Positions 1-8,521 of a DNA stretch of 64,000 nucleotides are shown here, in pieces. This DNA is from Paenibacillus sp. Its GTDB lineage: Bacteria; Bacillota; Bacilli; Paenibacillales; NBRC-103111. The position numbers and the translations under genes were made by a program. The first letter of the stretch is position 1; the number at the start of each line of letters is the position of its first letter. The notes under the pieces were generated by a model that had not been told where the DNA came from, ran no database searches, and saw only the letters and a list, made by a program, of their open reading frames with translations. The DNA lies in NCBI GenBank assembly GCA_031180825.1, contig JAPSLM010000007.1:62001-126000 (forward strand), in the 5' to 3' direction.

Positions 1-409
1 GGTGCGCCGTATCGTAATGATAGATGCCGACGGGTATATCGTCCGTTTTCAAGTAGACGTACAATTCGCTCGGGTACAGGGAGCCTCCGGAAGGAGCGAA
101 TCTTCGGAGCGAGTGGAAGACGTTTGTCTCTCCCTCCAGCCCGCCGTAATCCATGTAAAAGACGGACTGGCACAGCTGTGTAAGCCCGTAAGCATACCAG
201 AGAAAGTGACCGATATCGCGAATTTCCGGCCTATCCGGCTCAGGTCTTCCTTCCAGGGTCAAGGGCACTTCCGAAGAGAGCGTAAAGGCCGGCAAGCCGC
301 GGTACAGCTTATAAGCGAGCGGAGCATTGTACCAATCGGGTTCGAAATCCGGCGGCCGGGAATGATCGGGATCGTAATGCAGCTTATGCAAAAAAGACTT
401 AAGGCTCAC
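1..409 (-). CDS. SagB-type TOMM dehydrogenase, partial at window edge
   Basis: I translated the minus strand directly. From a GTG at 407-409 the frame stays open to the window edge and contains RRFAPSGGSLYPSELYVYL, followed by a GIYHYD motif. Both are hallmarks of the nitroreductase-fold SagB family. Family knowledge: these FMN enzymes oxidise thiazolines and oxazolines to aromatic azoles in TOMM peptides. A GGGAGGGA ribosome site precedes the GTG. The gene follows the YcaO gene by 25 bases on the same strand, so it is the last visible gene of the bacteriocin operon. The C-terminal half and catalytic core lie outside the window. The exact start is less certain than the family. Confidence 0.85.
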   Translation of the reverse strand, partial: MSLKSFLHKLHYDPDHSRPPDFEPDWYNAPLAYKLYRGLPAFTLSSEVPLTLEGRPEPDRPEIRDIGHFLWYAYGLTQLCQSVFYMDYGGLEGETNVFHSLRRFAPSGGSLYPSELYVYLKTDDIPVGIYHYDTAH

Positions 410-434
410 TGTGCTCCCTCCCTCTCGCCGTTCC

Positions 435-2378
435 TTACGGAAACGGATGGGGATGCGGATTGAGCTGCTCGACCGTGAGCGGCTGTTCCGTATAGCCGAG
501 CTGCGCCGGAACCTTCAGCACCCGCTCCAGCCCTGTCACACGCGTCAAATGATGACCGAACGTCATCGGCAGCATTCCCGGGATCAGCACTTTGACGCAG
601 GTTAACCCATTCCGTTTCAGCTCGGGCGAGGTCTGATCGACTACGATCACATCCAGATTCAAAGAGCGGAATTTCTCCAGGATCATCTTCAAGTCGTCGG
701 CAAGATCCGCATGCAGCGCTTGGGGCGGGAACGCCTCCCGAAACGTCAGCGGAGGGCCGGACTTTTTCCACAAAAAATCCAGACGCTTCTCCGCCTGCGG
801 CAAGCCGTACAGCAGAGAGTGATGCTCCATCTCTTTCACTTGGAAAGGGTCCTCCGCCATCCGTTCGCTTTCCTGCCGCTTCGATTCGAACCGCTCATCC
901 AGCGAGAGCATCATGCCCGCCAGCTCGAAGATCGCCCCTTTCAACGCCCGGATCGGATCGAGATGGGCTCCGGCCGCACAGATGAGGTTCATCCCGCGCG
1001 GTTTAAGGTTTTTCGCATAGGTCCAGATGCACGGAATGCCATGCTCCATCGTCGCATCGAACACATGCAGCTCATAACCGGCCACCGCCCTCATCCGGTC
1101 GATCATCATATTCAGTTCGCGGTCCCCGGCGGAATAAGGGTCGACTCGGGAAAGCGGAAGCTGTGCATACCAGGTCAGCAGGAACGAGTCGCGCTCCAGC
1201 ACCTCCATAATGCCGTGGAAAATCGCCTCCTCCATGCTTCCGCCCAAAGCGCATCCGTTGGACGTTTCGTAGACAACGCCGTTGCTGCAGCCGAGGCTGT
1301 AATAAGCGAGAAGCTCCGGTACCAGAATGGAACGATCATGTATGATGGAGCGGCCCCAGACCCAGTCCATTTCACGCTCGGGATCGAACCGCCGGAACGG
1401 AAAATCAGGGCGCGCATACTGCTCTTCCGCGTGGACTCCTACCTCAAGCGGATTTAACGCATGATCGGCGATCTCGCGGTAGCTTTTGCGAATTTTTGTC
1501 CATTTGCCTCGCGGAACTACGCCGCAATGACGCTCCAAGCCTTCCAGTATGGCCGTCAGTTCGCTGTCCGCATAGGAGAGCGTCCGCCCGGAGCTTGGTT
1601 CGTCTCCCGAATAAAACGGAAGATTTACGGTAATATCGGCGAATGGCGACAGACTTTCTTTCATTTTGCCGTTCATGAGCCCGGTCCGGAAATCCAAATA
1701 ATCGCGTGCAAGCACCTGCTTCAGTTCATCGATCGAACGGCAGCGGAAGCTGTCGGGATGGATCTTCGGACTGGACCCAAGCGAGAAATTGGCCAGCTCC
1801 TCCGAATCTTCCGGCAAATCGCCGCAAACCGGACACATCGGATCGTGCAAAAAAAGGTGGCGCGATGTCTTCAAGGTTCTCAGATTCACCAGCAGGATAT
1901 GTTCCTCCAATTGAGGCTGTCCGCCGAGAAGCGCGCGCCGGGCTTCCGCGGCCAGAAGAGTCGCCGCCTGCGTCAGCCCCGTACGGGAAGCCCAGGCGTC
2001 CTGCGGGATTCCGCCGCGTTCGGCAAGCTGCTGCTGCAGCACACGCAGCTCCCTGCGGTCGGTAGTGGCCATGAGCCGCCGCATGTCCGCGCATCTGGAG
2101 CATCCCTGAACGCCTGGCCGGACCAACGGTCCGATTAATGCCTCGCCAAAAGACACGAATCCCCGCAGCCAAGGCACCTTGGCAGCCTGGAGCACCTCCT
2201 CCGCCCTGTCCTGTACGGCAGGGAGCCAGCCATCCTGTGCCAGAATAACCAGATCCGCCGATCGGAATTCCTCCTCCTCCAGCTCGACCGTACGGATCAC
2301 CCAAAAAGAAGAATTCAGTTCGGCACAGATCAAATCCGCCAGCACGCCTTTGCCGATAACGGCTACAACACTGCTCAT
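435..2378 (-). CDS. TOMM cyclodehydratase, YcaO domain with N-terminal leader-binding region
   Basis: A 647-residue protein with an N-terminal E1/ThiF-like part and a C-terminal YcaO domain. The N-terminal part carries two CxxC pairs (C93/C96 and C183/C186) that probably bind zinc. The YcaO ATP-binding signature SMEEAIFHGIMEVLERD lies near residues 382-398, and a second helix motif begins HLDPIRALKGA near residue 470. The protein ends NPHPHPFP. A Pro-rich C terminus of this PxPxP kind is known in TOMM YcaO enzymes to be needed for cyclodehydration. It would convert Cys (and Ser/Thr) of the precursor to azolines using ATP. Its ATG overlaps the stop of the upstream ThiF-like gene by four bases (ATGA), with GGAGG in front, so the two are translationally coupled. 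Confidence 0.93.
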   Translation of the reverse strand: MSSVVAVIGKGVLADLICAELNSSFWVIRTVELEEEEFRSADLVILAQDGWLPAVQDRAEEVLQAAKVPWLRGFVSFGEALIGPLVRPGVQGCSRCADMRRLMATTDRRELRVLQQQLAERGGIPQDAWASRTGLTQAATLLAAEARRALLGGQPQLEEHILLVNLRTLKTSRHLFLHDPMCPVCGDLPEDSEELANFSLGSSPKIHPDSFRCRSIDELKQVLARDYLDFRTGLMNGKMKESLSPFADITVNLPFYSGDEPSSGRTLSYADSELTAILEGLERHCGVVPRGKWTKIRKSYREIADHALNPLEVGVHAEEQYARPDFPFRRFDPEREMDWVWGRSIIHDRSILVPELLAYYSLGCSNGVVYETSNGCALGGSMEEAIFHGIMEVLERDSFLLTWYAQLPLSRVDPYSAGDRELNMMIDRMRAVAGYELHVFDATMEHGIPCIWTYAKNLKPRGMNLICAAGAHLDPIRALKGAIFELAGMMLSLDERFESKRQESERMAEDPFQVKEMEHHSLLYGLPQAEKRLDFLWKKSGPPLTFREAFPPQALHADLADDLKMILEKFRSLNLDVIVVDQTSPELKRNGLTCVKVLIPGMLPMTFGHHLTRVTGLERVLKVPAQLGYTEQPLTVEQLNPHPHPFP

Positions 2379-4348
2379 GGCAAAACCTCCTCTCTCAGCG
2401 CAACGCCCAGGACGTGCACGGACCCTTTATTCAAAAAGGGATCGAGCCTGTAATCAAATACATGCAGCTGTCTGCCGTGCTGCTTCAGCTGTTGTATGGC
2501 GGAGACCAGTGCGCTGGCCTGCGACGTTTCTTCGAAGGCCGGGACGGTCAAGCTGCGCGGCCGGACCTTCTTCGGCGCCCGCCCCGGAACCGCGGCGATC
2601 CGGACTTGCAGCCGGGGCGCTTGACATTGTGCCTCCGACAGCGCTTGAAGCAGAGCCCTTCGAAGCGCAAGGGTGATATTCAAGTCGACGCCCGTATACC
2701 ATCTCCCGCCAATTTCCGCGCGCACCACCGGGAAGCCGAGCAGCTCTTCCTCCAGCACGAGAGCCGGCTCCCCCTGCAGCGTGGACAAGGACTTCAAATA
2801 ATAACGGACACGCTCGTCGTCCACCCTACTCAGCTGCACCGGAGTGACAAGCTGCTTTAGACCGGTCCGCCGGAGGGCCAGCTCTTCCGCCAGGCACTTT
2901 CGCAAGCCCCGGCATACGGCCTCGGCCAGCGTCTCTCCCGCCCCAATGCCGACATATTCGTGCTCATGCAGACCCGCTGCGTCCGTTTCCGACGGAACTG
3001 AAGCCTGCCTCGTAAGTTCGGCCAACCGGGACGTATAAGCTTCCAGCCCGGCAAGTGCCGACTCCCGTCTTGCTTCCTCATGCGTCAATCCTGTACCGAC
3101 TATGGAAGGAAGCAGCTCAACCGGCCCGTCCGAGAGCGGATCCGCCACCTGAACCCGGCATTGCGCAAGCGGCAGCTGCTTTAAGTCGCCTTCGTCCCAC
3201 TCATAAAAGATGCCCGTATCCGGCGAGGTTAACCGTTCACAATAATCCAGCAGCGGGCTGTGCCTTCCGCTTTGCGGCGCCGGGTCCGAATCCTGCATCA
3301 GCCTCAGCTCGATATCCGGAATCCGTTCCATCCGGTTGCAGCCGCTCACCACCGGGTGAGGCAGGAACGAGTACCAATCCCCTTCCAGCGTCTCCAAGTT
3401 CAGCAAATATACCGCCTGATTTCGCAGCGGATCGGCAGCCCCCGTCACCGTTTTGAACAGCTCGAACACGATCACATTCGACAGCAAGGCCCCGGCGTGG
3501 ACAGAAAACGTGTGCTGCTGCGGATCTTGACGAAGAACGGGCTGATGAATGCGCCGCAGCGCAGACTCCCAACCGTTCCCGTCTTCCGGCCGCTCAAGAG
3601 GCCCTGCCAAACCGGCTTGCTGCAAGCAAATCGCGGGAAGAAAGAGCTTTCCCTCCACCTTGCAGGCCGATTGGACGATCCGAAGCTCTTCGACGTCTCC
3701 CTCCTGCGAAACGTACATAACGGAATCGAACGGTTTCAGAACCTCCTGCCAAGCGGAAACATTCCGTCCGGGGTAAGTCACTTCCTGAATATGTATTTCC
3801 GGATCGGACTTCCGGGCATGCTCCCCCAGTTCCTTCAGCCGCTCGCGGTTGGTCAGCGATGAATCGCCGATGGCCACACCTATTCGCGGCAGGCCGGATT
3901 CCAGCAATGCCGCAACCAGTGAAACCAGAAAAGGCCCGCAACCAACCGCCAGCACCTTCTGTTGGCGATATTGCTCGAAACGGTGCGCGCCGGAGCCCCC
4001 CGAATTGCTCAAAAATTCAATTTGCGAGCCGAACTTCGCCAAAATTCCTTCAGATAACCGGTGAGGAAGGTCTCCGCTCACGTCCCGAGCGAAGCCATTT
4101 TGGATCAATAATGCCGCAATGTCGAACACACGCTCTTGATGCGGTCCCGGCAAACCGTCCGTTAATTCCGTAAGCGTGTACTTCCCGTTAAATACCGGTA
4201 TCAGCTTTTCGACCCAACGATCAATAGACTCGCCCTCCAACCGAAACGAGCCCATATTGTTTCTAAAATAGACAGAGCTGCTCCGATCGGAGATAAAAAA
4301 GGTATCCCCGTTGATTTTCGGGCGCGCGGAAGCATCTAAGGTGGTCAT
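2375..4348 (-). CDS. ThiF-like thiazole-bacteriocin maturation protein
   Basis: A 657-residue protein of the family named putative thiazole-containing bacteriocin maturation protein. The N terminus (about 1-110) resembles a peptide-recognition region. A degenerate Rossmann nucleotide site VLAVGCGPF begins near residue 132, as in E1/ThiF folds. The C-terminal half resembles a degenerate YcaO half-domain (LHEHEYVGIGAGETLAEAV). Family knowledge: such proteins present the leader peptide to the YcaO enzyme. I infer the same role because the precursor gene lies directly upstream and the YcaO gene directly downstream with an ATGA overlap. The start has AAGGAGGAG seven bases upstream. The glycine-rich loop is imperfect, so catalytic adenylation by this domain is doubtful. 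Confidence 0.88.
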   Translation of the reverse strand: MTTLDASARPKINGDTFFISDRSSSVYFRNNMGSFRLEGESIDRWVEKLIPVFNGKYTLTELTDGLPGPHQERVFDIAALLIQNGFARDVSGDLPHRLSEGILAKFGSQIEFLSNSGGSGAHRFEQYRQQKVLAVGCGPFLVSLVAALLESGLPRIGVAIGDSSLTNRERLKELGEHARKSDPEIHIQEVTYPGRNVSAWQEVLKPFDSVMYVSQEGDVEELRIVQSACKVEGKLFLPAICLQQAGLAGPLERPEDGNGWESALRRIHQPVLRQDPQQHTFSVHAGALLSNVIVFELFKTVTGAADPLRNQAVYLLNLETLEGDWYSFLPHPVVSGCNRMERIPDIELRLMQDSDPAPQSGRHSPLLDYCERLTSPDTGIFYEWDEGDLKQLPLAQCRVQVADPLSDGPVELLPSIVGTGLTHEEARRESALAGLEAYTSRLAELTRQASVPSETDAAGLHEHEYVGIGAGETLAEAVCRGLRKCLAEELALRRTGLKQLVTPVQLSRVDDERVRYYLKSLSTLQGEPALVLEEELLGFPVVRAEIGGRWYTGVDLNITLALRRALLQALSEAQCQAPRLQVRIAAVPGRAPKKVRPRSLTVPAFEETSQASALVSAIQQLKQHGRQLHVFDYRLDPFLNKGSVHVLGVALREEVLP

Positions 4349-4404
4349 CTCACTCCTCCTTATCCGTACTTTTGGTCAATCCGGCCGGATGTTCACTGCT
4401 ATCT

Positions 4405-4433
4405 TATGTATTGTCGTTTGTCCTTCTTGTCAA
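4405..4433 (-). promoter_or_regulatory. Candidate internal promoter of the TOMM enzyme genes
   Basis: On the minus strand TTGACA (4428-4433) is followed after 17 bases by TACATA (4405-4410), between the precursor gene and the ThiF-like gene. The -35 box is perfect but the -10 box is weak. It would let the enzyme genes be transcribed independently of the precursor. Confidence 0.4.
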
Positions 4434-4452
4434 TTATTTTAAAGGGGCCGTT

Positions 4453-4493
4453 CAGCCCCTGCGTTTTGGATTGAGGCGGCATGTGCAGGGGCT
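4453..4493 (-). terminator. Stem-loop between precursor and enzyme genes
   Basis: CAGCCCCTGC and GCAGGGGCTG form a ten-base-pair stem with a loop of roughly 20 bases just downstream of the precursor stop. No T run follows directly, so it may be an RNA-stabilising or partial termination hairpin that raises precursor mRNA over enzyme mRNA, rather than a full terminator. Confidence 0.5.
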
Positions 4494-4522
4494 GATACTA
4501 CCGGGGCGATCCCGTTAATGAC

Positions 4523-4807
4523 TTAACCGCAACGTCCGCCGCAACGTCCGCCGCAACCTCCGCAACCTCCGCAACCTCCGCAGCGTCCGCAGCGTCCGCC
4601 GCATGCGCATGCGCAGCCGCAACCTCCTCCGCAGAAACAATTGGTACAACCGCAGCGCCACCAACAACGCAACGAACAATGGAAACAACCGCCACCGCAT
4701 TGACGAGTATCGGCTTCATACTCACCCTGATGTTGGAAAGGCGTTACCTGGCCTGCATTGTATGCCGCGACTTGCAATTGCTGAAGCTCATTCTGAAATT
4801 CACTCAT
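4523..4807 (-). CDS. Heterocycloanthracin/sonorensin-like TOMM precursor peptide
   Basis: A 94-residue peptide beginning MSEFQNELQQLQVAAYNAG. The leader is about 36 residues and ends near EADTRQ. The core of about 58 residues has 19 cysteines and is dominated by Cys and Gly, with CWWRC and several CGGR steps. Leader and core match the heterocycloanthracin/sonorensin bacteriocin family as I know it. The core Cys residues are the expected thiazole sites for the adjacent YcaO and SagB enzymes. GGAGGG lies ten bases before this ATG. An upstream in-frame ATG (4816) sits directly on the ribosome site and is rejected. The 3' end of the gene is built from nine-base DNA repeats, so length variation between strains is likely. 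No protease or exporter gene is visible on this side. Confidence 0.9.
   Translation of the reverse strand: MSEFQNELQQLQVAAYNAGQVTPFQHQGEYEADTRQCGGGCFHCSLRCWWRCGCTNCFCGGGCGCACACGGRCGRCGGCGGCGGCGGRCGGRCG
4528..4600. repeat. Short tandem repeats inside the TOMM core region
   Basis: The plus strand shows successive 9-base and 12-base units of the form CGCAACGTCCGC and CGCAACCTC, encoding Cys-Gly-Gly and Cys-Gly-Gly-Arg steps in the minus-strand precursor. Two units of CGCAACGTC, three of CGCAACCTC and two of CGCAGCGTC are visible. Such repeats can expand or contract by slippage. Confidence 0.75.
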
Positions 4808-5044
4808 GCTGAACATTCCCTCCGTCAAAATAAAGTAGTGCCGGCTCGAGCCGGAGACTGGCAAGAGATTGAAAGGAAGAACCCGGGCGAGAAGCGTGCT
4901 TCCGTGATCGCGCTTTCTCTGCTCTCGACAGAACATACAACATTTTTATGAATTTCGATCCGCATGTGTTACGGGGTGCCAAGCTTAATTCTCAATCATT
5001 TTTCAATAATGGTGAAAAGTGGGTTTTCATATCGGGTAACCGCG

Positions 5045-5078
5045 AATAACCCGGACGACTTGTGTCATCCGGGTTATT
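5045..5078. terminator. Inverted repeat downstream of the gerA-type gene
   Basis: AATAACCCGGA and TCCGGGTTATT form an 11-base-pair stem with a 12-base loop shortly after the stop of the germination gene. There is no clear T run, so function as a terminator is inferred from position. Confidence 0.5.
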
Positions 5079-5101
5079 GCGATAAGCGAATCCATGCTTT
5101 T

Positions 5102-6721
5102 TTATCCGCGGCGCTTCGGCTGTTTTACCCTCATGGCCTTCGAACGGCGTGTCATTAAAGGAAGCGGCGCGCGCAGGACGAAGTCCTTCCAATCCCCGAG
5201 CCGGTAAGGAGCCGCGGGGCTCAAGTAAGGAATGCCGAAGCTCTTCAGCTTGGTCAAATGGCTGCATACCAGCAGGAAGAACAGGATGACCCCGTACAAT
5301 CCGAAGATGGCCGCCGAAAACATCGTACCGAAGCGTATGATCCGCAAAGCAATTCCTGCGCTGTATTGAGGGATGGCAAACGAAGAAATCGCCGTAATGG
5401 CAACGACGATGACCATGATCGGACTGACGATGCCGGCTTGTACCGCCGCTTCCCCGATGACCAGGCCGCCGACGATGCCGATGGTCTGGCCGATCGGCTT
5501 CGGCAAGCGTAAACCGGCCTCACGCAATATTTCGATCGATACTTCCATGATCAACGCTTCGATTAACGAGGGGAAGGGCACACCTTCCCTTGAGCCTGCG
5601 ATGGACACCGCCAATTTGGTAGGAATCAGCCCTTGATGGAACGAGATGAACGAAATGTAGAGTGCGGGTCCGATCGTGGAAATCAGCGCTGCGATATAAC
5701 GCAGCACCCGCACGAGCGTGCCCGGGATCCAGCGCTCGTAATAATCCTCCGGGGATTGCAGCAGCATGTTGAAGCTTACCGGAACAATCAGCGCAGACGG
5801 GGAGCCGTCCAGCAGGATCGCCACCCTGCCTTCCATCAGCGCGCTGTTTACCCGATCCGGCCGTTCCGTATTTTGTACTTGGGGAAACAGCGTAAGATGG
5901 TTGTCTTCGATAAATTGTTCGATATACCCGGAATCGGGAACGTCGTCCGTATCGATTCGAGCAATGCGCCGCTGCACCTCTTGCACCAAAGCGTCGTTGG
6001 CAATGTCGCTATTGTAAGCGATGACTACCGTTTTCGGGGCTTTGCGCCCCACCAGGGTATAAACGATACGCAGCGTATGGCTCCCGCCAAGCTGACGCAG
6101 CAGCGCAGTATTATCCGCCAAGCTTTCATTGAAACTGATGCGCGGGCCCCGGACCAAAGCCTCTGTGGCCGGCTCGCCCAGACTGCGTTTTTTCTCGCTC
6201 CCGGTAGCCAAGACGAAGACGCTGGGGCAGCCGTCGATCATAAGCCCGGCATTTCCTTTCCATAAACCGGGAAGCAAATCGCGCAAATTTCCTGCTTCGC
6301 CCAGCTCGCTGACGGTCAAGATGCGGTTTTTAATTTGCGACGGCAGGTCGTCCGCACAGCTTGGCATGGCGAAGTCGGACATCAGTACGGGTAAAATGTG
6401 CGTATCGATGTAGTTTTTGTCCGCAAGCTCCTTTACGATAATCAAGGCTGCCTGCGTATGCGATTCGCCAACTTGAAACGTTCGGATCAACAGGTCGTCA
6501 TTTGGGCCTAACCTGTCCCGGATCTCCGACAAGTCCTTCTCGAACTTCCCGGTAAAGACATATAACCGCTCTTCCGTGTCGGGCTTGCCGCTGCTCCGGA
6601 TTGTCATAGCCGACTTCAACCAAGCTCCCAGCTTGTACACACCATAGGGCGCCACACTGCACAGGACGGCTTGCAGCAACACTTCCCAATGGATCATATG
6701 AGTCGAAATGAATGTCCACAT
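5102..6721 (-). CDS. GerA family spore germinant receptor A-type subunit
   Basis: A 539-residue protein of the GerA/SpoVAF family. The N-terminal soluble region (to about residue 300) includes the conserved segment RVAILLDGSPSALIVPVSF. The C-terminal half carries about five hydrophobic segments, one containing the family motif PFPSLIEALIMEVSIEILREAG split over residues near 390-412. In endospores these inner-membrane proteins sense nutrient germinants together with B and C subunits. No B or C gene is adjacent, so this is an orphan A subunit. A run of seven G residues, eight bases before the ATG, serves as the ribosome site. Expression in the forespore would be expected but no sigma-G promoter was confirmed. 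Confidence 0.92.
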   Translation of the reverse strand: MWTFISTHMIHWEVLLQAVLCSVAPYGVYKLGAWLKSAMTIRSSGKPDTEERLYVFTGKFEKDLSEIRDRLGPNDDLLIRTFQVGESHTQAALIIVKELADKNYIDTHILPVLMSDFAMPSCADDLPSQIKNRILTVSELGEAGNLRDLLPGLWKGNAGLMIDGCPSVFVLATGSEKKRSLGEPATEALVRGPRISFNESLADNTALLRQLGGSHTLRIVYTLVGRKAPKTVVIAYNSDIANDALVQEVQRRIARIDTDDVPDSGYIEQFIEDNHLTLFPQVQNTERPDRVNSALMEGRVAILLDGSPSALIVPVSFNMLLQSPEDYYERWIPGTLVRVLRYIAALISTIGPALYISFISFHQGLIPTKLAVSIAGSREGVPFPSLIEALIMEVSIEILREAGLRLPKPIGQTIGIVGGLVIGEAAVQAGIVSPIMVIVVAITAISSFAIPQYSAGIALRIIRFGTMFSAAIFGLYGVILFFLLVCSHLTKLKSFGIPYLSPAAPYRLGDWKDFVLRAPLPLMTRRSKAMRVKQPKRRG

Positions 6722-6784
6722 ACATGTCGCCCCCCCATATTATGGTGAGCAGCCGGTTATCTTGTTATGCGGGACGCTGCATTA

Positions 6785-6820
6785 TAAAAAAAATCCACCT
6801 ATGTTTCCCATAGATGGATT
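6785..6820 (-). terminator. Rho-independent terminator after the dehydrogenase gene
   Basis: On the minus strand a 12-base-pair stem (6792-6803 with 6809-6820, loop of five) is followed by a run of eight T. It lies 27 bases past the stop of the Glu/Leu dehydrogenase gene. Confidence 0.9.
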
Positions 6821-6846
6821 GCCGTAACGGTTTCTATAATCTATGC

Positions 6847-8145
6847 TTATACCCAGCCTCTCCATTTGATGGCCTCGGCCATCCGTTTCAACCCTACGAT
6901 ATAAGCTGCCAATCGCATGTCCACTTTCTTTTCGGTCGAGGTCCGGTATACATTGTGGAAGGAAGTTGTCAATATTTTTTCCAGCTTGTCTTGAACTTCT
7001 TCCTCCGACCAGTAGTAGCCTTGGTTGTTTTGTACCCATTCGAAATAGGAGACAACTACGCCGCCCGCGCTCGCGAGCACATCGGGAACGAGCAGAATGC
7101 CGCGGTTCGTCAAAATTTCGGTCGCCTTGAGCGTCGTCGGTCCGTTCGCCGCTTCGACGACGATGCGGGCCTTAATATCGGGTGCATTCTCCTCCGTAAG
7201 CTGATTCTCGATCGCTGCCGGAACCAGAATGTCGCATTCCTGGACGAGCAGTTCTTTATTGGTAATTTGCTGGCTCTTAAAGTAAGGGGTGACCGTTCCG
7301 AACGAATCGCGCTTGTCGAGCAGCTCCGGGATATCGAGGCCTTCCGGATTGTACAAAGCCCCGTAAGCGTCGGAGATGCCCACGACCTTTGCCCCCGCCT
7401 CATGCAGGAATTGAGCCAAGAAGCTGCCTGCGTTTCCGAAGCCTTGAATGATGATGCGGGAGCCCGGAATTTCGATGCCTGCGATTTTGGCGGCCTCTTT
7501 CATGACGATCGTTACGCCAAGTGCGGTCGAGGACTCCCTGCCCGCGGAGCCTCCCAATACGAGCGGCTTGCCGGTAATAAAGCCCGGAGAATCGAACTCG
7601 CGGATGCGGCTGTATTCGTCCATCATCCAAGCCATAACCTGCGAGTTGGTGAACACGTCCGGCGCCGGAATATCTTTGGTCGGTCCGACCAATTGGCTGA
7701 TGGCGCGGACATAGCCGCGGCTCAAGCGCTCCAGCTCGCGGAACGACATCGACCGCGGATCGCACTGGATACCGCCCTTTCCGCCGCCGTACGGAAGACC
7801 CGTAATGCCGCATTTGATGCTCATCCACATGGACAGCGCTTTAACTTCCTCTTCCGTTACGTCCGGATGGAAGCGAACGCCGCCTTTGGTCGGTCCGACC
7901 GCATCGTTATGCTGAGCGCGATAGCCTGTAAATACTTTAATCGAGTCGTCGTCCATGCGAACCGGAATGCGCACCGTCAGCAGCCGAAGCGGCTCCTTCA
8001 ACAAGTCGTATACATCGTCCTTATACCCCATTCGATCGAGAGCGGTACGGATGACTTCTTGCGTTCTTTCGAACAAGTTGAGCTTCTCTTGCGCTTGCGC
8101 AGGTTCATTCTTATCGTTCTGTTCGTTCTTTACGATCAAGGACAC
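6847..8145 (-). CDS. Glutamate dehydrogenase (Glu/Leu/Phe/Val family)
   Basis: A 432-residue NAD-dependent dehydrogenase close in sequence to Bacillus RocG/GudB. It interconverts glutamate with 2-oxoglutarate and ammonia. The substrate-binding lysine motif GGGKGGI, the conserved GPTKGGVRFHPDV, and the Rossmann segment IQGFGNAGS are all present. I chose the GTG at 8143-8145 because GGGGGAAG sits five bases upstream and the length then matches RocG. An ATG five codons earlier and one at 8217 are alternatives with poorer ribosome sites. It stands alone with its own terminator. RocG-type catabolic or GudB-type housekeeping use cannot be decided from sequence. Confidence 0.9.
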   Translation of the reverse strand: MSLIVKNEQNDKNEPAQAQEKLNLFERTQEVIRTALDRMGYKDDVYDLLKEPLRLLTVRIPVRMDDDSIKVFTGYRAQHNDAVGPTKGGVRFHPDVTEEEVKALSMWMSIKCGITGLPYGGGKGGIQCDPRSMSFRELERLSRGYVRAISQLVGPTKDIPAPDVFTNSQVMAWMMDEYSRIREFDSPGFITGKPLVLGGSAGRESSTALGVTIVMKEAAKIAGIEIPGSRIIIQGFGNAGSFLAQFLHEAGAKVVGISDAYGALYNPEGLDIPELLDKRDSFGTVTPYFKSQQITNKELLVQECDILVPAAIENQLTEENAPDIKARIVVEAANGPTTLKATEILTNRGILLVPDVLASAGGVVVSYFEWVQNNQGYYWSEEEVQDKLEKILTTSFHNVYRTSTEKKVDMRLAAYIVGLKRMAEAIKWRGWV

Positions 8146-8437
8146 GTGGACTTCCCCCATGTTGTTATATTGGTCAGGCTTGGGCTTGGCAGTTCGACAT
8201 ATGGCCGCACCCAACATTGGCCCTCAATAAGGTATAACACAAAAAGAAATATCGTACAATATATAATTATTTATAGCCTTATATTGAGTGAATAGTTTCC
8301 TTTATTGTGTTTCTTTTAGCATCGTTTCGGGCGATAAAGAAACCTGTATTGCTTCCGGCACGGTGGTTACAAAAGATGTGCCCCACCATGCCACCGTTGG
8401 CGGAAACCCCGCAAAAACATTTTTTGCTGTAAACAAA

Positions 8438-8476
8438 AGAAGATATCGCAAGACGTGAGTCTGGACGATATCTTCT
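8438..8476 (-). terminator. Terminator after acetyltransferase gene
   Basis: AGAAGATATCG and CGATATCTTCT make an 11-base-pair stem. On the minus strand it is followed by TTTTGTTT. It lies 46 bases downstream of the GNAT stop. The rest of the gap to 8145 holds only the promoter region of the dehydrogenase gene, with no ORF I would support. Confidence 0.8.
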
Positions 8477-8521
8477 CGGGGGCGCGCGCTCAGGACGGCA
8501 AGCTCTTCAACAAGAGCTGCG

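Noticed and set aside
2..463. Plus-strand open frame of 153 codons at the left edge
   Set aside because: It is antisense to the SagB-type dehydrogenase, whose translation shows strong family motifs.
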